A DNA stretch of 64,000 nucleotides from positions 1-64,000 of the forward strand of contig JAUMVK010000008.1 of the NCBI GenBank assembly GCA_030530205.1, read 5' to 3'. Source of the DNA: RGIG3701 sp030530205 (GTDB lineage Bacteria; Planctomycetota; Planctomycetia; Pirellulales; Thermoguttaceae). Each line of letters opens with the position of its first letter. The first letter of the stretch is position 1. The notes under the pieces are model-generated. The model was given only the letters and a program-made list of their open reading frames with translations. It was not told the origin of the DNA and made no database searches. Of the stretch, positions 58,866-64,000 are shown one piece after another. The position numbers and the translations under genes are program-made.

Positions 58866-59978
58866 TCATTCGCAGACCTCGTTGTTGGCGTTGGTCAGAG
58901 CTTCATCAGCAGCTTCGCGGGTCGCACTGTCTGCGGCTTTCGCCAGTGGTTCCGCCTCATCGACCAACGCTTTGGCCTTTTCTTTTTCCTTGGCGGCGGC
59001 ATAGTTGATTGCGATTTCGCACATCGTGATCGCTTTTTTGCCTTTATTGTCGATCGTTTTGGCGACATCGACCGCTTCATCCAGGAGCTTAATACCGGCG
59101 GCTTTCGCGTCTTTGTGTTTCATTTTGATGAAAATGCCGGCAAGGGTCGAAAGACGGCTGCCTTTTTGCTGACCATCAATTTCTTCCTGCTCATCGTCGA
59201 TTGGCTTTTTCGTTTCTTTGGGAGCTTCTTCGGTTTCGGCATCATCGGCGTTTTCATCATCAACCACCGCATCATCGCTCGGAGCTTCTTCTTTCGGTTT
59301 AGCCGTTTCCGGGACTTCACCGTTCAGATAGGCTTTCACTTCCTCTGCAACGATCTGCAGATTGTCGAATGACTCCATCTGACCGAGTGCCCCGGCCAGA
59401 TCGATCAGTTTATCAACCTTCATCAGAACATCCGAGAACAAATTCGCCTGATCTTTGGCGAGCATGAGCGAGGTCTGCGCATCCACGGGTGAAAGACTCA
59501 TCTGGGCGCGGGCCAGGTTCACGAGGATATCGATTTTATCACTTGCCAGCGCTTCAACTTCGCCCTGAGTAGGCTCTTTTTTGCGTTTGGCGTCCATAGC
59601 CGCCTGCTGTTCTTCCCAGTTCTGATAAGCGTTCATCGCGTTTTCCAGAGCGTTTCGCGCTTCTACAATCGCGTTGAGCGTTGAGTAGGACGCAGCGATT
59701 TGGGAGTAGGTCTCAATACGCTCGCGTGAGTCCTGAATGTCTGTACAGAAACGCGAGGCTTTGCGCATCGTGGCCATTGCTCCTTCGCGGTCCTTTAGAA
59801 GTTTGTTTTGCTCCACAGCCAGCTTGGCCAAATCGAGTGAGTTACTCTGGGCTTCTGCCGCCTGAATTTTGTCGATCAGCTCTTTCCCCTTGGCTGGATT
59901 GTATTTGTTCGTTTTGTCGCAGCCGACAAAAAGTACCAGGGCCATCAGAAGGAGCGAAATGGGAAAAAAGGATTTCAT
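58866..59978 (-). CDS. Predicted helical-repeat lipoprotein
   Basis: A 370-residue protein with a lipoprotein signal (MKSFFPISLLLMALVLFVGC, lipidated Cys20). The mature part is helical, with TPR-like pairs (SRERIETYSQIAASYSTLNAI; EARNALENAMNAYQNWEEQQ; ITMCEIAINYAAAKEKEKAK). An acidic disordered insert (about 225-270, rich in D/E/K/P) breaks the middle. Such lipoproteins usually scaffold envelope assemblies. The family is not recognised. The following membrane-protein gene lies 97 bp downstream on the same strand, so the two may act together. Confidence 0.75.
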   Translation of the reverse strand: MKSFFPISLLLMALVLFVGCDKTNKYNPAKGKELIDKIQAAEAQSNSLDLAKLAVEQNKLLKDREGAMATMRKASRFCTDIQDSRERIETYSQIAASYSTLNAIVEARNALENAMNAYQNWEEQQAAMDAKRKKEPTQGEVEALASDKIDILVNLARAQMSLSPVDAQTSLMLAKDQANLFSDVLMKVDKLIDLAGALGQMESFDNLQIVAEEVKAYLNGEVPETAKPKEEAPSDDAVVDDENADDAETEEAPKETKKPIDDEQEEIDGQQKGSRLSTLAGIFIKMKHKDAKAAGIKLLDEAVDVAKTIDNKGKKAITMCEIAINYAAAKEKEKAKALVDEAEPLAKAADSATREAADEALTNANNEVCE

Positions 59979-59993
59979 AAAGAACCTCTCTGG

Positions 59994-60101
59994 AATAATG
60001 AATAATGAATAACGAATAACGAATAATGAATGGATGAGTTCCGGATGAAAGGGTTTAGACCTTTCTTCTCATTATTCACTAGTCGTTATTCATTATTCGT
60101 T
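59994..60101. repeat. AATAATGAATAACGAATAA inverted repeat at the dapL 3' end
   Basis: The left arm (59994-60032) of repeated GAATAAtG/GAATAAcG words is mirrored by CATTATTCAC...GTTATTCATTATTCGTT (60070-60101). The right arm runs into the dapL stop codon (60100-60102). The element fills the 121-bp gap upstream of the lipoprotein gene. Confidence 0.7.
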
Positions 60102-61329
60102 AAAATTTGAATTGCAGGTTTTCGAGTCTCTGGCGGGTTTCTTCCATCAGCTGGTCTTCTGCCGCTTCGTCATCCGCCACGTACGTGACGCTGAAACGAA
60201 GATACGCGCCCGCGTTATCCCACGGCACCGTGCAGATCGAGCACTGCGTGATGAGGTACTGACTCACCGCCTCAGCATCGGCGAAAACCGTTCCGTCACC
60301 CATCCCCTTCGGGGCTTTCGTGTACAGGAAGTACGAACCACCGGGGACCTCGCACTCGAAACCAACACTCTTGAGCATCGCCACGAGTTTCTTCAGGCGG
60401 CGCAGGTATTTCACCTCCGTTTCACGCGGGATGGAATCGTCATCAAGTGCCGCAGCCGATGCGAGCTGGATCGCCTTGAACTGGCCCGAGTCGCTGTTAT
60501 CCTTGATGTCGCCGTAAGCACGGACGATCGTCGCGTTGCCGCAGACCCAACCAAGACGCCAGCCGACCATGTTCCAGCCCTTTGACATCGAGTAGGTTTC
60601 GACGCCGACGTCCATCGCACCGGGCGTTTCCAGGAAGGAGCGCGGGCGGTCTTCGTGGCTGAGCATCACGTGCGCACAGTCGTTCACGACCACGATTTCG
60701 TTTTTCTTCGCGAAATCGACGACTTTTTCGTAGAATTTGGCCGTGGCGTACTTCCCGGTCGGGCTGTTCGGGTAGTTCAGAACCAGCAACTTGGCACGCT
60801 TCAAAATGTCTGCCGGGATATTATCGAGGTCCGGGTAAAAATCATTCTCCTGGGTCAACGGAAGGTTGTAAACCTCGCCACCGCAGTACCGCGTATGGGT
60901 GGCGGCTACAGGGTACCCCGGGACCGTCATAAGCGTTACATCACCCGGATTAATAAAGCACTGCGGGATCATCGCCAGTGCCGGCTTGGAACCGATGCCG
61001 TGGATGATTTGCGTGTTCGGGTCAAGCTCGACGTTGAACCAACGTTTCATGAAACGGGCGACGGCCTGTTTGAATTCGGGGATCCCGTTATCGGCGTAGC
61101 CGCGGTTTTCGGTCTTGCCGCACTCTTCCTGCATGACTTTCACCACATTGGGAGCGGCGGGAGTGTCGTTCTCACCAATGCCAAAGTCGAGGAGTTTGCG
61201 ATCGGGGAAATCGGCGAGCGCTTTCCGCTTGGCGCGCTTGATCTTCTCAAACTTGTAAATCTCAGTGCTTTTACCGTAGTTTATGCCGCCGATGCGGTCC
61301 GCGAAAAGTTTTTGAAAGTAGGGCTCCAT
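60100..61329 (-). CDS. dapL: LL-diaminopimelate aminotransferase
   Basis: A 409-residue fold-type I PLP enzyme that converts tetrahydrodipicolinate directly to LL-diaminopimelate, a one-step branch of lysine and peptidoglycan synthesis. It starts with the DapL-like MEPYFQKLFADRIGGINYGK. LDFGIGENDTPAAPNVV, NYPNSPTGKYAT and the PLP-binding Lys250 in YSMSKGWNMVGWRLGW are all present, with GGSYFLYTKAPKG near the C-terminus. The length is right for the DapL group. The presence of DAP synthesis fits a peptidoglycan-containing bacterium. Confidence 0.93.
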   Translation of the reverse strand: MEPYFQKLFADRIGGINYGKSTEIYKFEKIKRAKRKALADFPDRKLLDFGIGENDTPAAPNVVKVMQEECGKTENRGYADNGIPEFKQAVARFMKRWFNVELDPNTQIIHGIGSKPALAMIPQCFINPGDVTLMTVPGYPVAATHTRYCGGEVYNLPLTQENDFYPDLDNIPADILKRAKLLVLNYPNSPTGKYATAKFYEKVVDFAKKNEIVVVNDCAHVMLSHEDRPRSFLETPGAMDVGVETYSMSKGWNMVGWRLGWVCGNATIVRAYGDIKDNSDSGQFKAIQLASAAALDDDSIPRETEVKYLRRLKKLVAMLKSVGFECEVPGGSYFLYTKAPKGMGDGTVFADAEAVSQYLITQCSICTVPWDNAGAYLRFSVTYVADDEAAEDQLMEETRQRLENLQFKF

Positions 61330-61434
61330 GAGCGTTCAGAATTCTAAAATGAGGAGTGATGTAAATAAAAATTGACGCTTCGCAGGGGCAAACAGACGTT
61401 TACCCCCGCGAATTGTCACGCATTAATTTACATT

Positions 61435-64000
61435 TTACCCTTTTTTGGATTTTTTTGCAAGGAGGGGTGGAAAAAATCCCAGCGAGACGCCCAAAACGAG
61501 GAGCAGCCACGCGGCAGGTTCCGGAATGGCGGAGGAGGAGGTGATCTGGACTCCGTAAATTCCGGTCACCGCGTCATAGAACGGAACTGCCAGTACGCTT
61601 GAATCAACGAGCGTGATGTTGGTGATGAGATTTTCCAGTCCCGTCAAGGAGCTGGTTTCCACGACCGGGATGATTTGAGTATCATCATCAATGGGGCCGG
61701 TAACGGAAATATTGAAGATGGAATTCTCACCAAGATCAGTCGTACCGACGACCTTGAGCGGGACGTCGGTTGCGTCCGAAGCGACTGTGAAGTTTACCGT
61801 TGCCTGCGGTTCCACCGTGAAGTTGCCGCCGACCGTGCCAGTCAGCTGCGTGACGGTGGTTTTTGCGCCGACGGTCAGATCTCCGGCCGTCTGGAGGTCA
61901 CTCACTTTGAATGGGACATTCATTTGTGTGTCGTTCGACAGACGCAAGGTCCCGGCTCCCGTAATGGCCGCGGAGGTGATCTCGTAACCGGTCACGAGGG
62001 TGTCCGTCGTTGGGACTTCCACGTTCACCGTGACGCCGGACGCAATGTCAAGCACTGCGTTTTCCAGCTTCTGAACTCCATTGATTTGAGGTGTTCCAGC
62101 GATGATTTTTCCGTCGGAGCCGTTCAGAACGCCGGTCGTCTCGTCGATGTTCATTGCGCTGTAGGTCGCCGCGCCGTTGAGCCGCATACCGATCCCGAGG
62201 TTCTTGCCGTCAGCGTCCTTGACTCCTGTCATGGCGTAGCGGTTACCGCCCTGGTCGCAGACGCGGACGTCCATCTGGTAAACGCCTGCGGCAAGGGAAA
62301 CGCCCGTGGCCGTGTTGGTGGCGCAGTTCCCGGCGTAGCCAAGGAGCTGGACCCACTCGGCGTCATCTTTCGGCGATCCGTCGAAGTAGCACTCGCGGAC
62401 CCAAACGCCCTGCGTGTCGTCGAACTGGCCGGAGAAATCCAGCGAGACGTTTTCCTGCACGTTGATCGTCGTGAGGTACGACATACTGGCGTAGTTGGAA
62501 GTCATCCAGTTGGTGGCGACGTCCGTCGCGTCCGGGTTGTTCGCGCACTGCCACATGTCGTACACGAGGCCGGCATCGCCGTAGGTTACCGTGGAAGCGT
62601 ACGGCCCGCCCGGGACGACACGCCCGTTGTTCCCGTTGTTCCCTTCGACGTAGAGGGTCATGTTCCAGCGTTGATCCGGGACGAGGTTCCCGGCGTTGCT
62701 CTGGATGGAGAGCCTGGAGTCGCCGACGAAGTTGAGCTTCGCGCCGCTGGTGTCGCCGCCAGTGATGTAGTTTCCGCCGTTGAGTTCGAGTTTCGCGGTG
62801 TTGGCGACGGAGGCGTCGTAAAGATTGACCGACGTCGTGGTGTCACCGTTGAACCGGACCGTTCCGTTCCCAGTGACGCTCCCATGGAACGCGGACGAGG
62901 AGTTGGCCGGGATGTTGGAGACCACGGAGTCCGAGGCGGTCTTCACGTCGAACGTACCGCAAGAGAAACCACTCATTTCGTTGACGGTGAGCTGCCCGGC
63001 ACTGTCGAGCGCGACCGTACCGATTCCCGTAAGGACGTCAGCCGTGTGCGCGGTGGGAGTCTTGAAAAGGAGCGTGCCGCCTTTGACGTTGAACGTCTTG
63101 GAATTGCTGATGCTTCCCGTCGTGCCATTGCCGATCTGGAGGACGCCGCCCTCGACGTTCGTTGCGCCCGTATAGGTGTTGGTCCCGGTCAGGATCTGCG
63201 TTCCGGTCCCGCGCTTGCTGAGGATCGTAGCGCGGTCATTCGTGACCGTACCGGTGAACGTGGCGGTGTTGTCTGCGACGCCGTGGGTTGTGCTCGCTTC
63301 GTTATTCGCAACGCCAAGAATAAAATGGGAACCGTAAATTTTTCCGGAGCCAGTCAGTGAGTCGATGAAAACGTTGTAACCTGAGCCGTCCCAACCGTTG
63401 AACTGGGTACCTGACGCAACGTTCAATGAGCCTTTGTTATCAACCCAGTTGATGCCGGTGGACCAGCCGCCGTTGATGAGAGTGCCTTGCTGAATGTCGA
63501 TCCAGCCACCGGCTCCCTGGGCGATTTTTGTGACTGCATTCCCAACTCCGTCACGGTTCAGAAGCGCAATGGCCCCCGTTCCCGTTTTCAGAATGGTTCC
63601 CGCGCCGTTGAGAGTCATGGTGTAATTGACTGCGTTTAGCGTGTTGTCAGCGTTATGGCCAGAGCCAGCGGTACTGTTCAGTTCCAGAACACCGCCCGAC
63701 TCCACCGTGATCGTGCCGGCTTTGTTGTCGAAACTTGGGGTCACTCGGTCGGCCGTATACAGTTTAGCGCCGTCTTTAATGATGACTTGAGAAGTTCCCA
63801 GGCGTGCGTTGAATGTTCCGTAAGTGGCGTGTTCTCTTGAGGAGAGGATGGGCGTGTCCGCGAGGCTGAGCGTTCCGCTGGCGACGACGAGCGCTCCGTT
63901 GCCCGTGATCTTGTTCATAAGGACGGTGGTCGTGCCTGCGCCTTCGTTATAGATGAACTGTGCGCCGGAGTCCACCGTGATCTCCGCGGCGGCGTTGATG
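61435..64000 (-). CDS. PEP-CTERM surface protein with autotransporter-like beta-strand repeats, N-terminus outside the window
   Basis: The frame is open to the right edge (at least 855 codons), so the start lies beyond 64000. The visible part is rich in Gly, Thr, Asn and Ser and built of short beta-strand repeats of the autotransporter-associated type (GTGTQILTGTNTYTGATNVE with GGVLQIGNG; NGAGTILKTGTGAIALLNRD). A domain around the middle (VWVRECYFDG through YAMTGVKDADG) resembles the PA14-like modules of such proteins. The C-terminus is a classical PEP-CTERM signal: IPEPAAWLLLVLG, a hydrophobic helix, then KKSKKG. The protein should be exported and processed by an exosortase-type system, probably as a large extracellular or matrix protein. 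Confidence 0.88.
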   Translation of the reverse strand, partial: INAAAEITVDSGAQFIYNEGAGTTTVLMNKITGNGALVVASGTLSLADTPILSSREHATYGTFNARLGTSQVIIKDGAKLYTADRVTPSFDNKAGTITVESGGVLELNSTAGSGHNADNTLNAVNYTMTLNGAGTILKTGTGAIALLNRDGVGNAVTKIAQGAGGWIDIQQGTLINGGWSTGINWVDNKGSLNVASGTQFNGWDGSGYNVFIDSLTGSGKIYGSHFILGVANNEASTTHGVADNTATFTGTVTNDRATILSKRGTGTQILTGTNTYTGATNVEGGVLQIGNGTTGSISNSKTFNVKGGTLLFKTPTAHTADVLTGIGTVALDSAGQLTVNEMSGFSCGTFDVKTASDSVVSNIPANSSSAFHGSVTGNGTVRFNGDTTTSVNLYDASVANTAKLELNGGNYITGGDTSGAKLNFVGDSRLSIQSNAGNLVPDQRWNMTLYVEGNNGNNGRVVPGGPYASTVTYGDAGLVYDMWQCANNPDATDVATNWMTSNYASMSYLTTINVQENVSLDFSGQFDDTQGVWVRECYFDGSPKDDAEWVQLLGYAGNCATNTATGVSLAAGVYQMDVRVCDQGGNRYAMTGVKDADGKNLGIGMRLNGAATYSAMNIDETTGVLNGSDGKIIAGTPQINGVQKLENAVLDIASGVTVNVEVPTTDTLVTGYEITSAAITGAGTLRLSNDTQMNVPFKVSDLQTAGDLTVGAKTTVTQLTGTVGGNFTVEPQATVNFTVASDATDVPLKVVGTTDLGENSIFNISVTGPIDDDTQIIPVVETSSLTGLENLITNITLVDSSVLAVPFYDAVTGIYGVQITSSSAIPEPAAWLLLVLGVSLGFFPPLLAKKSKKG

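Noticed and set aside
61675..63360. 561-codon plus-strand frame opposite the PEP-CTERM protein
   Set aside because: Antisense shadow of a repetitive gene; Val/Arg/Asp-rich with no recognisable fold.
1..64000. tRNA, rRNA, tmRNA, integrase or transposase genes
   Set aside because: None recognised by reading the sequence and the translated frames. A covariance-model search could still find a small RNA that I missed.

Overview
The window looks like chromosomal DNA of a member of the Planctomycetota, probably an anaerobic, polysaccharide-degrading, gut- or rumen-type lineage near the Pirellulales. This is inferred from gene content. Supporting signs are twin-arginine Gfo/Idh/MocA oxidoreductases, a large secreted beta-propeller/c-type-heme protein of planctomycete type, a Ser/Thr kinase with a WQAQQLLAGR leader, a mitochondrial-like (spd-type) EF-G, a PEP-CTERM protein with autotransporter-like strands, DapL, type III glutamine synthetase and a glycyl-radical-enzyme activase. 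Coding is dense, and third positions are GC-rich, which creates many long false antisense frames.

Layout. 1-4.8 kb: a Sel1-repeat protein (cut by the left edge), xylose isomerase, a secreted beta-helix protein, a small unknown protein and a C_GCAxxG_C_C protein. 4.8-13.4 kb (minus): GH78 alpha-L-rhamnosidase, Gfo/Idh oxidoreductase, a soluble histidine kinase and the beta-propeller/di-heme protein. 13.6-21.6 kb: a membrane-anchored unknown, then dtd-cvpA, rpsO-pnp, a small lipoprotein and an acetylxylan-esterase-like protein. 21.6-27.4 kb (minus): a BaiN-like flavoprotein overlapping a radical-SAM activase, EF-G and NagA. 27.5-30.4 kb (minus): an acyl-chain cluster of two FabZ-like dehydratases, an unusual acyl carrier protein and a FabF-like synthase. 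30.7-39.2 kb (minus): ricT, smpB, an unknown secreted protein, a ComEA-like protein, gmd, a 751-residue unknown and a Ser/Thr kinase. 39.3-47.4 kb: a second Gfo/Idh oxidoreductase, a sigma-54 response regulator, rhamnulokinase, uppS and glnN. 47.7-57.4 kb: a GH50-like hydrolase, a large FAAL-ACP-AONS fusion synthase, and a coupled M14 peptidase/beta-helix pair. 57.5-64 kb: a membrane protein, a lipoprotein, dapL and a PEP-CTERM protein cut by the right edge.

How the genes fit together. Several encode attack on plant or mucosal polysaccharide (GH78, GH50-like and beta-helix enzymes, acetyl esterase) and use of the released sugars (XylA, RhaB, NagA, Gfo/Idh oxidoreductases). Housekeeping sets cover translation and RNA decay (rpsO, pnp, EF-G, SmpB, Dtd), the envelope (UppS, DapL, Gmd) and nitrogen assimilation (GlnN). 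The FAAL-ACP-AONS fusion and the Fab-like cluster point to a specialised lipid or sphingoid-like pathway.

The intergenic DNA carries several families of palindromic repeats. Most contain inverted arms around an AT-rich or low-complexity spacer. Some copies extend into genes, supply stop codons, or lie inside a reading frame. The most notable single-gene oddity is smpB, which has an excellent ribosome-binding site and an intact N-terminus but an ACG where its start codon should be. No tRNA, rRNA, CRISPR array, transposase or prophage gene was seen.
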